40,654 nt of DNA, from the NCBI GenBank assembly GCA_016744905.1, contig JADGDM010000021.1, positions 1 through 40,654 on the forward strand. Reading direction: 5' to 3'. The first letter of the stretch is position 1, and each line of letters begins with the position of its first letter. The notes below the pieces were generated by a model. The model searched no databases, was not told the origin of the DNA, and saw only the letters and a program-made list of their open reading frames with translations. The translations under genes and the position numbers were made by a program. The DNA is from Sulfurimonadaceae bacterium. Its GTDB lineage: Bacteria; Campylobacterota; Campylobacteria; Campylobacterales; Sulfurimonadaceae. This document shows, piece after piece, positions 7,180 through 16,569 of the stretch.

Positions 7180-8835
7180 TTAGTATCTATAACGTAGATA
7201 TACACGAACATCTTGAGCAGTGTCAACAACTGAACCTGCACCTTGTTGAGGTGTTAATGTCTCTATTAAGATAGGTGTTCCAGTCGCATTCCCAAAGAAT
7301 CCATTACTACCTGTGTATTTATAGTCTAGGTAGGTATAACGAATTTGTAAGCTAAAGTAATCATCTACTAAAGGCTCTGTGAAGTAAGCTTCATAAGCAT
7401 CACCACGTGTCGCAATTTTTGATCCTGCATAGGTATCTTCACCATAAGTGATTGATCTCCAATTTTGTGAACCTTTATTATACTCTAGCCCCCAACGTCC
7501 CTCTTCAGAGATAAGTGATGGAAACTGCGTTCCAATCCATGCTGAGTAACCAAGTAGTTTTTCTGTTGATCCTAACATTCCTCCACCCTCAAGACTCGGG
7601 TCAGTTTGAGAAAATGATGCAGATCCAAAGATAAGTGTTTCATCTAAAAAGTCACTCCACTCATCACCAATACCATCAATGGTTACACTAAGTGTGGCAC
7701 TTCCTATTCCACCAACGGTTTTAAAACCATTGATAACTGGGAATCCAGGTGCCTGTGGTGCTTGATAGGTGATATCTGCATCAATAAGGTTATTGGCATA
7801 GTAAAACTGTGTAGCAATAGAGTATTGACCATTGTCATAAGGAACAAAAATTAAACCACCAAGATCGATGTTTGGAATATCATTTTCATTGGTTGCATAT
7901 GGTGCTGCTTGAGAAACTACTGCTGTTTGAGGATTCACTGTCATAAAACGTGCGTTAGCATTGGTTCCACCACGACCAGCACAAAATTTCACATACATAC
8001 CTTCGATACCAGTTAACTCTTCAAACGAGAATTTAGAGCTTAGGCCATCAAATTCAACATTGATGGAGTGACCTTGAGGAGAAGCAGCCGAATCATCATC
8101 ACGATAGTTAATTAAGTGACCATTTAATGATGGGCGACGTCCAATACTAAATGTCCATGGAATATCTGCACCTACAAACGTATCATTTTTGTAGAAGAAA
8201 TAAGCAGAACGTACTCGAACTACATCATCATAAGGATTTTCATTACTAATCCAATCAAATGTTTCCATTGGTGCATATGAACCGCTTCCGCTACGCGCAC
8301 CATAAGCTTTATTGTAAGCTAATTGACCTGTAAAGCTCATATTTTCACTTGCGGCCCAATTCATATTTAACCAAAGTCTATTGGTTAAGAGAGCATCATT
8401 CTTCTGTGTAGTACCATCAGCCATTTTATAATTAAGGTTATCTAGACTTGTACGTAAATCTACACCCCACTTAATACGGTTACCTGAAGTCTGTTTATTA
8501 AGCTCTCCAATTTCTTCTTCTAAGTCAGCAATTTGCTCTTCTACACTAACTTCATCATCTTCATCTTCATCTTCATCTTCAGAGTCTTCGGTATCCTCAG
8601 AATCTTCGTCTTCCTCTTCAGAGTCTTCGTCCTCAGAAACGCCTTCATCATCTTCATCAACTTCATCTTCGTCTTCGATATCCGAAGATTTAGAGGCTTT
8701 TAACTCTTTCATTTCACTTTTCATTGTATCAAGCTCTAATTGCATCTGTTTAAATTGTTCAAACATCGTTGCAGCACTGGCGTCTGAACTTAAAATTACA
8801 GCAGCTGCAAGTGATATTAATAGTGGTTTTTTCAT
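7180..8835 (-). CDS. DUF3373 family outer-membrane beta-barrel protein
   Basis: The 551-residue protein has a signal peptide (LLISLAAAVILSSDASA), a short coiled-coil (FEQFKQMQLELDTMKSEMKEL), an almost purely Asp/Glu/Ser tract at about residues 52-100, a second short coil (QIADLEEEIGEL), and then a beta-rich domain of about 430 residues ending in the aromatic VYLRYRY, typical of outer-membrane barrels. The repeated WGVDLR, FSIGRRP and YTYLDYKY-style strands match the DUF3373 family that I know from Sulfurimonas-like and related bacteria. The probable role is a porin-like or surface-exposed barrel with a periplasmic coiled-coil. AGGAGAG precedes the ATG. The gene is monocistronic and divergent from the giant lipoprotein gene. 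Confidence 0.8.
   Translation of the reverse strand: MKKPLLISLAAAVILSSDASAATMFEQFKQMQLELDTMKSEMKELKASKSSDIEDEDEVDEDDEGVSEDEDSEEEDEDSEDTEDSEDEDEDEDDEVSVEEQIADLEEEIGELNKQTSGNRIKWGVDLRTSLDNLNYKMADGTTQKNDALLTNRLWLNMNWAASENMSFTGQLAYNKAYGARSGSGSYAPMETFDWISNENPYDDVVRVRSAYFFYKNDTFVGADIPWTFSIGRRPSLNGHLINYRDDDSAASPQGHSINVEFDGLSSKFSFEELTGIEGMYVKFCAGRGGTNANARFMTVNPQTAVVSQAAPYATNENDIPNIDLGGLIFVPYDNGQYSIATQFYYANNLIDADITYQAPQAPGFPVINGFKTVGGIGSATLSVTIDGIGDEWSDFLDETLIFGSASFSQTDPSLEGGGMLGSTEKLLGYSAWIGTQFPSLISEEGRWGLEYNKGSQNWRSITYGEDTYAGSKIATRGDAYEAYFTEPLVDDYFSLQIRYTYLDYKYTGSNGFFGNATGTPILIETLTPQQGAGSVVDTAQDVRVYLRYRY
8556..8579 (-). repeat. Hexanucleotide tandem repeat in the acidic tract
   Basis: Four perfect tandem copies of CATCTT (GAAGAT-type on the coding strand) encode part of the Asp/Glu tract of the DUF3373 protein; imperfect related units continue to about 8680. 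A six-base unit keeps the frame, so copy-number change would alter only linker length. Confidence 0.75.
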
Positions 8836-9097
8836 AAAACTCTCCTAGATTTTGTAGGTAACATTAGATTATGTTATCAAATTGTCTCCAATGGTAGCCA
8901 AAGAAATCTGAATTCTTTCTTTAAAATTAGATAACTTTGTGATGAAATTATTCCAATGAAGAGTTAGTAACTGAATATTTAATTTTATTATATGTGATGT
9001 TATATATCGTTTTTAGTAATTAGATGGATTGTATTAAGTTTGTTTAAGAAAAAGAAGACTATAGTTATTAGATAAATTTATATTATGGAGTTTAGAA

Positions 9098-12000
9098 ATG
9101 CAGTTAAAAAAATCAATAGTCTTAAGTATGGCCACGTCTGTCTTATTAGTAATGAGTGGATGTAGCAGTGATTCTAGAACAGATGAGAATGGAGATACAG
9201 GCTCAGGTACGGGCGACACTATCAAGCCAATTACAATAGGTGGTAAGGCTATTGATGGTTATTTACGCTTTTCAACAGTATGTCTTGATTTAGACAACAA
9301 TGGATATTGCCAAATAGGCGATGAGCCAGCAGCTTCTACAAAAAGTGATGGCTCTTATGAAATGACAGCCACTGCTGCACATCAAGCACATCCAAATTTT
9401 GCTACAGCAAATTTGATTGTATTTGGTGGTCAAGATAGTGACACGGGGAAAGATTTCAACAATAAACTGGTTGCTGCATTTGATAAAGATAATACAGGAG
9501 AGGTTTTTATTACACCTCTAACGACGATGGTTGCTGCAGTTAAAGATTCAACTCAAGGTGTAACAAAAGAAGAAGCCGAGACAAAAGTGGCTGCAATGTT
9601 AGGATTAAAACCTTCAGATATGAATGCAGATCCTGTTGCAAAAGCAAAGGCTGGAGATAGAACGATTCTTTCGGCTGCACTAGAACTGCAAAAATCTGTT
9701 GAGGTCTTAGCATCCGCTTCAGGTGGTGATGAGAAAAAAGCAACTGAAAATGTCTTTAAAGCTTTAGCTGAAGGTGTCAAAGACTTGGATGTTGCAACAC
9801 TGGATACAGCTACAGCAACGGTTAATACACTTTTAGGGAGTGTTGATAGAACACAACTTGGTGTTGATGCTACCAAAGCAGTAGATGCAGCGATTGTATT
9901 GGCTAAAAATGTAGCAGCGGCAGTAGATGCAATGGAGTCTGGTGTGGACGCTTCTTTAGCAGTTGCTGCAGTAGCGAATACTATTGATAATGTACAAAAG
10001 CAGATTGAAAAAGATGTACAAGATAATGATGGAGTCACTGCCGTTCCTGAAAATGCTGCGACTGACGTTAATTTGAATTTTAATGTCTCAACAACCAATG
10101 TAACCAATGTCATTGTATATAATGTTATTGTTAATGAGACAGGTGTTGAGTTAAGTGATGAACAGTTAGCAGCACTTGTTGCAGCAGGAGTTGGTTATGA
10201 TTCAGACTTAGATGATATTAGTAAAAAAATAGAAACTTCAGATGATGGTGAATTAGCATCTATTGGTGAAAAAGTTGAAGATGCAGTAGAACAACAAGAA
10301 GAGGAAAAGGCACTTTTAGCAGCGGTCGATACTGATACCACTCTACAAAGTATTTTAGCTTCAGAGGGCGTTTATTCTATACATTATGACTATTCACGTG
10401 GTGGATTAGAAATTCAAAAGCATATTTTAGAAGATGACCTTTTAAATGATTATCAATATGACTTTGAAACATCAACATTTGTATTAGATACAAATGAAGA
10501 AGACAGTAGTGAACAGTATTATCAAGAGATCGTGATGGGAGCTAGTGGTTGGGAAGTTGAAAGTGAATCAGAGAATAATAAAAACTTTGAATTTACAAAT
10601 GAAGGGGACTTAGTATTCTATGATAATTTTACTAGAAATGTTCTTTCTGTTAATGCATTTAATGCAACTGGATTAAAGATCGCAAATATATACCAAGGTT
10701 TTTTTGGTCTGAATATAGAAACATTATTTTCTACAGGCGCTAAATATTACTCATTACTAGAAACAAAAGAGACAATTTCTGGAGCAGCTGTATCGAGTGA
10801 CGAGTATAGAGTTTGGTATCAACCAAGTGGATCATGGAATGAGCAAACTCAAGTTTGGACACCTGATGAAAATCCAACAAATGATAATTATGAGAGAGAA
10901 CACACAGAAGTTGGTTATAGCACATTAGTTGATTTTATGACGGCAAAATCGACTACTGCTGAAGGTGATATCCACAATAAGAGTCTTAATTTACACTACT
11001 ATGATGATCAAGAAGAGAAACATTATAATTTACGAGCTTCACTTGCTGAAAACGGAGTACTTAATATTGTAAGAGAATATTGGGATGATGTTAATCAGGA
11101 AAGTATTGAAGAAGTAGGGACTTCAGGAACGTATGAATTAAAAACTTTAGGCAGCAAAGAAGTGTTGGTATTGACACCTCCTGATATATATAGAACACAA
11201 TGGGAAATGGATCAAAATCGTACACAAGCTTATTATGTACACAATGGAGAGGTTCTAGCTACGCAAGTATCAAACGATACGATTGATTATAATGGACATG
11301 TATTAGAAGTATTTGAGCAAAATGGAACAACAACAACCTTTGTAAGCTTATCTGAAATAATTGGAGCCAATAAGGTAATACCTTATCATTTAAATATCGA
11401 TAGCGGTGAATCGTACGAAGGGGTAGAGTTCAAAGCAGGATCTGAATTGACGCTTTACAAAAATATGGAAGTACAACAAGATGATGGAATGGGTGGGACA
11501 TATACAACATATGAATTAACTGCAGTCATGACGTCAGCATCATCATATATGTTAGAGACAATAGGTACTGAAGAAGTTCTTAGTATAACAATAGGTGGAG
11601 AGAAACTTCATCAAATATTATTAGAAGTAAATAATCAAGTTGTTCAAACTTATATGGATATGCATTCAAATACAATTCAATACTTTGGTAATCCAGAACG
11701 TTATTATGCAGAAGTTGCCTATACAAGCTTAAATGATTTTATAGCATCAAAAGCATTAATAGAGAATAATCATAATGGGCTTTGGATTAATGGAAATTGT
11801 GATGAAAATGGATGTCAAAACCTTGTTGGATTTTTAGCTGAAGACAGTGTTCTAGCCGTTTTTGATAGAAATGATGATAATGGTGAAATGACACCTGCGG
11901 ATCTTAATGGTACATATGAGCGTAAAACAGTTAATGGTGAAGATATTTTAATTATGAAACTTCCATCAGCATATCAAAATGAGTGGATGAAAGATCGTGC

Positions 12001-12556
12001 ACATGAAATGTTTACTGTTTATCAAGATAGAGTAAGTCGAGGAGAGTACGCTTATGCACCGTATATTTCAGATGGGAATAGTGACACTCAAGAACAAAAT
12101 CTTTATAACCTCGTTGCAGTCGAGGATATAATCGCAGCTTCAACAACTATTAATACATCAGGAAAAGCATGTATGGCTACGCACACTAATGATGATGAAA
12201 CAAGTATAAACTACTGTATGAATATTCCATCAGAAGAGATTTGTAAAGACATTGCTAATGGTTCAGATAAAGATGCTTTTGTTGCATTCTCGACAACTGG
12301 TACATGTCAAGAGTCTGGTTATGAAAATGAGTTTTCTCCAGAACCTGGACAAGTTATTTTTGTTGATGATTCAACATTAGCAATGATAAGTGGTGGTTCT
12401 ACAGGTGAAGAGATGAATGCAACTACTGCTTCAGCAGTGCCTGCTCTAAGAAGTTTGGAGTCAGCATCATTGAGAACTAATATGACAGAAGAGGAATATT
12501 TGCGTTTAGAACTACGTAAATTATCTATTCAAAATTCTTTAAAAATGCTTCATTAA
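9098..12556 (+). CDS. Giant surface lipoprotein with repeated C-terminal modules
   Basis: The 1152-residue product has a lipoprotein signal with lipobox VMSGC (C22). Residues about 45-150 form a module seen in several marine proteobacterial exported proteins (GKAIDGYLRFSTVCLDLDNN, then YCQIGDEPA), with a Ca-site-like DLDNNGYC loop. An Ala/Val/Asp-rich helical stretch (about 150-430) follows. The C-terminal half repeats a unit: STLVDFMTAKS / TSLNDFIASKA, then SLAENGVLNIV / FLAEDSVLAVF, then SGTYELKTLGSKEVLVL / NGTYERKTVNGEDILIM, then QWEMDQNR / EWMKDRAH. I do not recognise the family and assign no function. Being lipid-anchored and very large, it probably faces the cell surface. Four or more cysteines near the C-terminus could form disulfides. 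A hairpin follows 15 bases after the stop. Confidence 0.75.
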   Translation: MQLKKSIVLSMATSVLLVMSGCSSDSRTDENGDTGSGTGDTIKPITIGGKAIDGYLRFSTVCLDLDNNGYCQIGDEPAASTKSDGSYEMTATAAHQAHPNFATANLIVFGGQDSDTGKDFNNKLVAAFDKDNTGEVFITPLTTMVAAVKDSTQGVTKEEAETKVAAMLGLKPSDMNADPVAKAKAGDRTILSAALELQKSVEVLASASGGDEKKATENVFKALAEGVKDLDVATLDTATATVNTLLGSVDRTQLGVDATKAVDAAIVLAKNVAAAVDAMESGVDASLAVAAVANTIDNVQKQIEKDVQDNDGVTAVPENAATDVNLNFNVSTTNVTNVIVYNVIVNETGVELSDEQLAALVAAGVGYDSDLDDISKKIETSDDGELASIGEKVEDAVEQQEEEKALLAAVDTDTTLQSILASEGVYSIHYDYSRGGLEIQKHILEDDLLNDYQYDFETSTFVLDTNEEDSSEQYYQEIVMGASGWEVESESENNKNFEFTNEGDLVFYDNFTRNVLSVNAFNATGLKIANIYQGFFGLNIETLFSTGAKYYSLLETKETISGAAVSSDEYRVWYQPSGSWNEQTQVWTPDENPTNDNYEREHTEVGYSTLVDFMTAKSTTAEGDIHNKSLNLHYYDDQEEKHYNLRASLAENGVLNIVREYWDDVNQESIEEVGTSGTYELKTLGSKEVLVLTPPDIYRTQWEMDQNRTQAYYVHNGEVLATQVSNDTIDYNGHVLEVFEQNGTTTTFVSLSEIIGANKVIPYHLNIDSGESYEGVEFKAGSELTLYKNMEVQQDDGMGGTYTTYELTAVMTSASSYMLETIGTEEVLSITIGGEKLHQILLEVNNQVVQTYMDMHSNTIQYFGNPERYYAEVAYTSLNDFIASKALIENNHNGLWINGNCDENGCQNLVGFLAEDSVLAVFDRNDDNGEMTPADLNGTYERKTVNGEDILIMKLPSAYQNEWMKDRAHEMFTVYQDRVSRGEYAYAPYISDGNSDTQEQNLYNLVAVEDIIAASTTINTSGKACMATHTNDDETSINYCMNIPSEEICKDIANGSDKDAFVAFSTTGTCQESGYENEFSPEPGQVIFVDDSTLAMISGGSTGEEMNATTASAVPALRSLESASLRTNMTEEEYLRLELRKLSIQNSLKMLH

Positions 12557-12570
12557 CCCTAATGACCAAA

Positions 12571-12593
12571 AGATAGTGCCTAGCGCACTATCT
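12571..12593 (+). terminator. Hairpin downstream of the giant lipoprotein gene
   Basis: A perfect 9-bp stem (AGATAGTGC / GCACTATCT) with a 5-base loop lies 15 bases after the stop codon at 12556 and before the rpsB promoter. The T-tract is weak, so termination may be partial, but the location fits insulation of rpsB. Confidence 0.65.
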
Positions 12594-12623
12594 CTATAAA
12601 GCTTTCCTTAAACAAACTTCCAC

Positions 12624-12629
12624 TATAAT
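12624..12629 (+). promoter_or_regulatory. Probable -10 element of rpsB
   Basis: A perfect TATAAT lies 157 bases before the rpsB start, after the preceding hairpin. No clear -35 is present, as is common in Campylobacterota. It would give a 5' leader of about 150 nucleotides, long enough for control by a structured RNA. Confidence 0.5.
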
Positions 12630-12669
12630 TTCGTCGATTTTCTCTCTTTTATGTTAGAAAAACAAAACA

Positions 12670-12732
12670 GATATCTACACCAAAAACTGTTGCAACCTGT
12701 CTGAAATAATAGATAGAATTGTTGGTGATATC
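12670..12732 (+). promoter_or_regulatory. Structured rpsB leader, possible S2 autoregulatory site
   Basis: GATATC plus ACCAA (12670-12675 and 12679-12683, with a 3-base TAC bulge between them) pairs with TTGGTGATATC at 12722-12732, closing a 38-base loop that contains GTTGCAAC. The element ends about 45 bases before the ribosome site of rpsB. Ribosomal protein S2 represses its own operon through a leader in other bacteria; a similar role here is inferred from position and pairing. Confidence 0.4.
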
Positions 12733-12785
12733 GAAGTTAAGCAGTCAAATTTAGAGCGAAGAGCTCATTATAAAAGGACCTTATT

Positions 12786-13553
12786 ATGGTTACAATGAAA
12801 GACTTATTAGAATGTGGTGTACACTTTGGACACCAAACTCGTCGTTGGAATCCGAAAATGAAAAAATATATTTTTGGTGTTCGTAAAAATATCTATATTA
12901 TCGATTTACAAAAAACTTTACGTTTTTTCCGTGCTACTTACCAAATCGTTATGGACGCAGCAGCTGAAGGTCAAATGGTACTTTTCGTTGGTACGAAGAA
13001 ACAAGCACGTACAGCAGTAAAAGAAGCAGCTATCTCTTGTGGTATGCCTTACGTAGATAACAGATGGTTAGGTGGTATGCTTACTAATTACCCAACTATT
13101 CAAAAATCAATCCGTAAACTTGAAGTGATTCAAGAAATGCAAGAAAATGGTCAAATTGATCTTCTTACGAAAAAAGAAGCATTAATGCTTGGTCGTAAAA
13201 AAATTAAACTTGAGCAATATCTTGGTGGTATCAAAAATATGAAACGTCTTCCAGATATGATGTTCGTTGTTGATGCTGTTAAAGAGCATATTGCTGTTCT
13301 TGAAGCACGTAAACTAGGAATCCCTATCGTTGCGCCACTAGATACTAACTGTGACCCAGATCTTATCACTTACCCAATTCCTGGTAATGATGATGCTATC
13401 CGTTCAATTCAACTTTTCTGTAAAGAAATGGCTGAAGCAATTAACGAAGGGAAAGCTCAATTAGCTGCTGATGAAGAAGTAGTTGAAGAACAAACTGAAG
13501 AAGTAGCAGCAGAAGCTCCAGCAGCTGAAGAAGCTAAAACAGAGGAAGCGTAA
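12786..13553 (+). CDS. rpsB: 30S ribosomal protein S2
   Basis: A 255-residue S2 protein of the small ribosomal subunit, needed for the binding of S1 and for initiation. The N-terminal [20 protein letters not shown] and the [12 protein letters not shown] and [19 protein letters not shown] segments are diagnostic. The last 25 or so residues form an Ala/Glu-rich acidic tail beyond the usual core. AAAGGACC precedes the ATG. tsf follows after two bases, the standard rpsB-tsf arrangement, so the two are translated together. Codon use is strongly biased, in keeping with high expression. Confidence 0.98.
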   Translation: MVTMKDLLECGVHFGHQTRRWNPKMKKYIFGVRKNIYIIDLQKTLRFFRATYQIVMDAAAEGQMVLFVGTKKQARTAVKEAAISCGMPYVDNRWLGGMLTNYPTIQKSIRKLEVIQEMQENGQIDLLTKKEALMLGRKKIKLEQYLGGIKNMKRLPDMMFVVDAVKEHIAVLEARKLGIPIVAPLDTNCDPDLITYPIPGNDDAIRSIQLFCKEMAEAINEGKAQLAADEEVVEEQTEEVAAEAPAAEEAKTEEA

Positions 13554-13555
13554 TC

Positions 13556-14620
13556 ATGGCGGTTACTGCAGCTGACGTTAAAAAACTTCGTGGAGCAACT
13601 GACGCTCCAATGATGGACTGTAAAAAAGCACTTGTTGAAAATGACGGTGACTTTGATAAATCAGTAGCTTGGTTACGTGATCGTGGTATTGCTAAATCAG
13701 CTAAAAAAGCTGATCGTGTTGCAGCTGAAGGTTCAGTTGGACTTAAAATTGCTGATGATTTTTCTAAAGCAAGTATCGTTGAGATTAATTCTGAGACAGA
13801 TTTTGTTGCTAAAAATGATGCTTTCAAAAGCCTTGTTTCTACAACTGCTGCTCAAGTATTCGCTACAGAAGCTGCCGATACTGCTGCACTACGTTCAACA
13901 CAAATGGATGGTAAAGACTTTACAGATTATTTTGATGAGTCTGTTGCTAAAATTGGTGAAAAAATCGAAGCACGTCGTATGGCAACTTTAGTGGGTAATG
14001 AAACAACTGTTGTTAATGGTTATGTTCACTCAAATACACGTATTGGTGTTGTAGTAGCTATCACTTGTGATTCAGCTAAAACTGCAAGCACAATGAAAGA
14101 TATGGCTAAAAATGTTGCGATGCACGCATCTGCAATGAAGCCAACGACTCTTTCTTACGCTGACTTTGATGCTGCTTATGTAGCTGATGAAACTGCTGGT
14201 CGTATCGAAGCGATCAAAAAAGAGAATGAAGAGCGTGTTCGTCTTAAAAAACCACTTATTAATGTACCTGAGTATGTTTCTATGTGTCAATTGACTGCAG
14301 ACGTTTTAGCTAAAGCTGAAGAGAACATCAAAGCTGAGCTTAAAGCACAAAACAAACCAGAAAAAATTTGGGATAAAATTGTACCAGGACAGGTAGCGCG
14401 CTACATTGCTGACAATACAACTTTAGATAAAGAACAAGCACTTGTTGATCAAAACTATGTTTTAGATGAAAAACTTAGTGTTGCACAAGCTGTTGAAGCA
14501 GCAGGTAAAGCTGCTGGTGGAACTGCTTCTATCTCTGCATTTGTTCGCCTTGAAGTAGGTGAAGGTATCGAGAAAAAAGAAGACGATTTCGCTGCAGAAG
14601 TTGCTGCACAAATGGGATAA
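13556..14620 (+). CDS. tsf: Elongation factor Ts
   Basis: A 354-residue nucleotide-exchange factor that releases GDP from EF-Tu. The N-terminal UBA-like domain carries [16 protein letters not shown], and the EF-Tu-contacting core carries [15 protein letters not shown]. The protein is longer than the E. coli form (about 280 residues), with two copies of the core subdomain in the middle, as I recall for Campylobacterota EF-Ts. Its ribosome site lies inside the end of rpsB. A strong terminator begins immediately after the stop codon and closes the rpsB-tsf operon. Confidence 0.97.
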   Translation: MAVTAADVKKLRGATDAPMMDCKKALVENDGDFDKSVAWLRDRGIAKSAKKADRVAAEGSVGLKIADDFSKASIVEINSETDFVAKNDAFKSLVSTTAAQVFATEAADTAALRSTQMDGKDFTDYFDESVAKIGEKIEARRMATLVGNETTVVNGYVHSNTRIGVVVAITCDSAKTASTMKDMAKNVAMHASAMKPTTLSYADFDAAYVADETAGRIEAIKKENEERVRLKKPLINVPEYVSMCQLTADVLAKAEENIKAELKAQNKPEKIWDKIVPGQVARYIADNTTLDKEQALVDQNYVLDEKLSVAQAVEAAGKAAGGTASISAFVRLEVGEGIEKKEDDFAAEVAAQMG

Positions 14621-14657
14621 ATTTAAGTAAGCACTGCGCTTACTTAAATCCCTTTTT
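14621..14657 (+). terminator. Strong intrinsic terminator of rpsB-tsf
   Basis: A perfect 12-bp stem (ATTTAAGTAAGC / GCTTACTTAAAT) with a 5-base loop is followed by CCCTTTTT. It begins right after the tsf stop codon and separates the ribosomal operon from the ABC ATPase/fliR operon. Confidence 0.85.
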
Positions 14658-14685
14658 ATACTCCCTCTTTTAATTCACTTTCTAC

Positions 14686-14691
14686 TATAAT
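14686..14691 (+). promoter_or_regulatory. -10 element placed for a leaderless ABC ATPase transcript
   Basis: A perfect TATAAT ends six bases before the ATG at 14698, so transcription would start at or within one or two bases of the start codon. No Shine-Dalgarno sequence is present between them. Confidence 0.45.
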
Positions 14692-14697
14692 CCTTTT

Positions 14698-15342
14698 ATG
14701 AATCTTTTAAATGCAAAAAATCTATCACATAATTTCGAATACCCACTTTTTTCTAATATTAATTTAGAACTTAACTCTGGTGAATCGATAGCAATCATTG
14801 GTGAAAGTGGTAGTGGCAAATCTACACTACTTCATATACTTTCGAGTTTATTAAAGCCTGATGAGGGTGAAGTGAATATTCTTGAAAAAGATATCTATAG
14901 ACTTAACGTAGCTGACTTGGTTCAGATACGACGCGATGACCTTGGACTAATATTTCAATCACATTACCTTTTTAAAGGCTTTAGTGCACAAGAAAATTTA
15001 GAAATAGCAGCATTATTAAGTCATAAAACAATTGATAAAAAACTATTGAATCGTTTAGATGTTGGGCATGTTATAAGTCAAAAAGTGACAGAACTCTCTG
15101 GTGGTCAGCAACAACGAATATCTATTGCACGGATACTAACAAAAAAACCACGGATAATTTTTGCAGATGAGCCTACTGGTAATTTGGATAATAAAACTTC
15201 ATTAGAAGTTATGAATATATTTTCTGAATTTATTAAAGAGAACAATGCAGCTATGATTCTAGTGACACATAACGAAGAATTTGCCTTTTCATGTGATAAG
15301 GTGTTTAAGCTCCACAACCAAGAGTTAGAACAGATTAAATAG
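14698..15342 (+). CDS. ABC transporter ATP-binding protein, FtsE/LolD type
   Basis: A 214-residue ATPase subunit of the LolD/FtsE/MacB class, which powers release of lipoproteins or other substrates together with an FtsX-like membrane subunit. Walker A is GESGSGKSTLL, the Q-loop is in GLIFQSHYLF, the signature is LSGGQQQRISIARIL, Walker B is IIFADEPTGNLD and the H-loop is in VTHNEEF. No membrane subunit is adjacent in this window, so the partner must be elsewhere. The same gene sits between tsf and fliR in Campylobacter as I recall. No ribosome site is seen before the ATG; see the leaderless note. fliR starts 7 bases after its stop. Confidence 0.9.
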   Translation: MNLLNAKNLSHNFEYPLFSNINLELNSGESIAIIGESGSGKSTLLHILSSLLKPDEGEVNILEKDIYRLNVADLVQIRRDDLGLIFQSHYLFKGFSAQENLEIAALLSHKTIDKKLLNRLDVGHVISQKVTELSGGQQQRISIARILTKKPRIIFADEPTGNLDNKTSLEVMNIFSEFIKENNAAMILVTHNEEFAFSCDKVFKLHNQELEQIK

Positions 15343-15349
15343 GCAAAAT

Positions 15350-16114
15350 ATGGAATGGGCAGTTATATTTGCAGAATCTAACGTTGTTGGATTTATACTA
15401 CTCTTTTTTCGCTTCGGTGCACTATTTATGGCACTCCCCATCTTTTCACATCAAAATATCCCTTTGACTGTTAAAGTAAGTATGGCATTTTTCTTCACTG
15501 TGGTGTTTTATCCTATTATGCCAGCACTTCTTTTTGATGTGAATATTTATACAATTTTAGGGGCTGTTTTTAGTGAGCTACTCTTTGGACTTAGTATTGG
15601 ATTGGTGATCCAAATTACTTATAATATTATCACTTTTGCAGGGGGACAAATCTCTTATATGATGGGCTTTTCTATGGCTTCAGCTATCGACCCTCAAACA
15701 GGTGTATCTATGCCTATTATTTCTCAGTTTTTAGCTATGTTGGCCTTAATGTTGTTACTTAGTTTAGATATGCATCATTGGGTACTTCTTTTTGTTAATG
15801 AGTCTTTATCTGCTATACCTCTAGGTGGGTTTATTTTGGAGCAAAACCTTTTTGACTATCTCATTCGTGCCTCAACCAATATGTTTGTGGTTGGATTTAT
15901 GATTGCTTTTCCTATTATTGCCCTCTCATTTTTACAAGATATAATTTTTGGTATGTTGATGAAGACTATGCCTCAGTTTAATCTACTTGTTATTGGTTTT
16001 CCGATTAAAATAGGGGTGGCCTTGGTGGTTATTATCGCAACATTGGCTTCTACAATGCTCATCATGCAAAGAGAGATATTGGCGTCATTTAATTGGCTTG
16101 AAAATCTTTTTTAA
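15350..16114 (+). CDS. fliR: Flagellar biosynthetic protein FliR
   Basis: A 254-residue polytopic membrane protein that with FliP and FliQ forms the export gate of the flagellar type III secretion system. Features typical of FliR are the N-terminal FFRFGALFMALPIFSH, the TYNIITFAGGQISYMMGFSMA segment, SAIDPQTGVSMPIISQF, and the later MKTMPQFNLLVIGFPIKIGVAL. Length matches the family. It is probably co-transcribed with the preceding ABC ATPase. The 3' end overlaps by 26 bases the end of the convergent PLD-like gene. Confidence 0.95.
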   Translation: MEWAVIFAESNVVGFILLFFRFGALFMALPIFSHQNIPLTVKVSMAFFFTVVFYPIMPALLFDVNIYTILGAVFSELLFGLSIGLVIQITYNIITFAGGQISYMMGFSMASAIDPQTGVSMPIISQFLAMLALMLLLSLDMHHWVLLFVNESLSAIPLGGFILEQNLFDYLIRASTNMFVVGFMIAFPIIALSFLQDIIFGMLMKTMPQFNLLVIGFPIKIGVALVVIIATLASTMLIMQREILASFNWLENLF

Positions 16115-16556
16115 ATTTTTCTATATACTTGTTAATTATTCTTTGATTATCACTACAAATTATCTCAAATTCATTATCTAGATTGTCTTTTTTAAGTAAA
16201 GAATAGGGCGAATAACAGATATATTGTTCATCAAAAATAATATAACTGTCTTTTTCCTTTAAACTTACTGTTTTAATATTTGTATTTTTAAAAAGCCTAT
16301 AATACTCATAATCGTAAGTCTTCTTTTTATTATTATGAAGAATTTTTACGGAAACATTATTTTTTATAGCATAATTTAAAATCTTTTTTATATCATAATC
16401 TAAGTTTGTTGAAGAAATATAAATAGAATCTTTACTCTTACGAGAACTTTTACTAAGGATATGTTTCACTTCATAATAGCTTTCTGGTAAGCTATACCTC
16501 AGTGGCAGTGAAAATAGTAGTGATGAAAGACTAATGAGTAATAATATATGCTGCAT
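16089..16556 (-). CDS. Degenerate phospholipase-D-like secreted protein
   Basis: The 155-residue product has an N-terminal signal peptide (HILLLISLSSLLFSLPL) and then a single PLD-type half: the ESYYEVKHILSKSSRKSKDSIYISS opening region is broken by the pattern DIKKILNYAIKNNVSVKIL, as in NucT-like PLD nucleases. Where the catalytic H-x-K-x4-D motif should follow, the sequence reads DSYIIFDEQYICYSP, with neither the histidine nor the lysine. It is therefore probably not a nuclease or phospholipase, although the fold may survive. It is inserted on the opposite strand between fliR and chePep, which are adjacent in Campylobacter as I recall, so it is likely a lineage-specific insertion. Low GC is evident. 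It shares a short divergent promoter region with chePep. Confidence 0.6.
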   Translation of the reverse strand: MQHILLLISLSSLLFSLPLRYSLPESYYEVKHILSKSSRKSKDSIYISSTNLDYDIKKILNYAIKNNVSVKILHNNKKKTYDYEYYRLFKNTNIKTVSLKEKDSYIIFDEQYICYSPYSLLKKDNLDNEFEIICSDNQRIINKYIEKFKKDFQAN

Positions 16557-16569
16557 TTACACTTTTTTT

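Noticed and set aside
9553-10113. Reverse-strand open frame of 186 codons within the giant lipoprotein gene
   Set aside because: It mirrors the Ala/Asp-rich region of the forward gene; it has no independent start signal and no recognisable protein.
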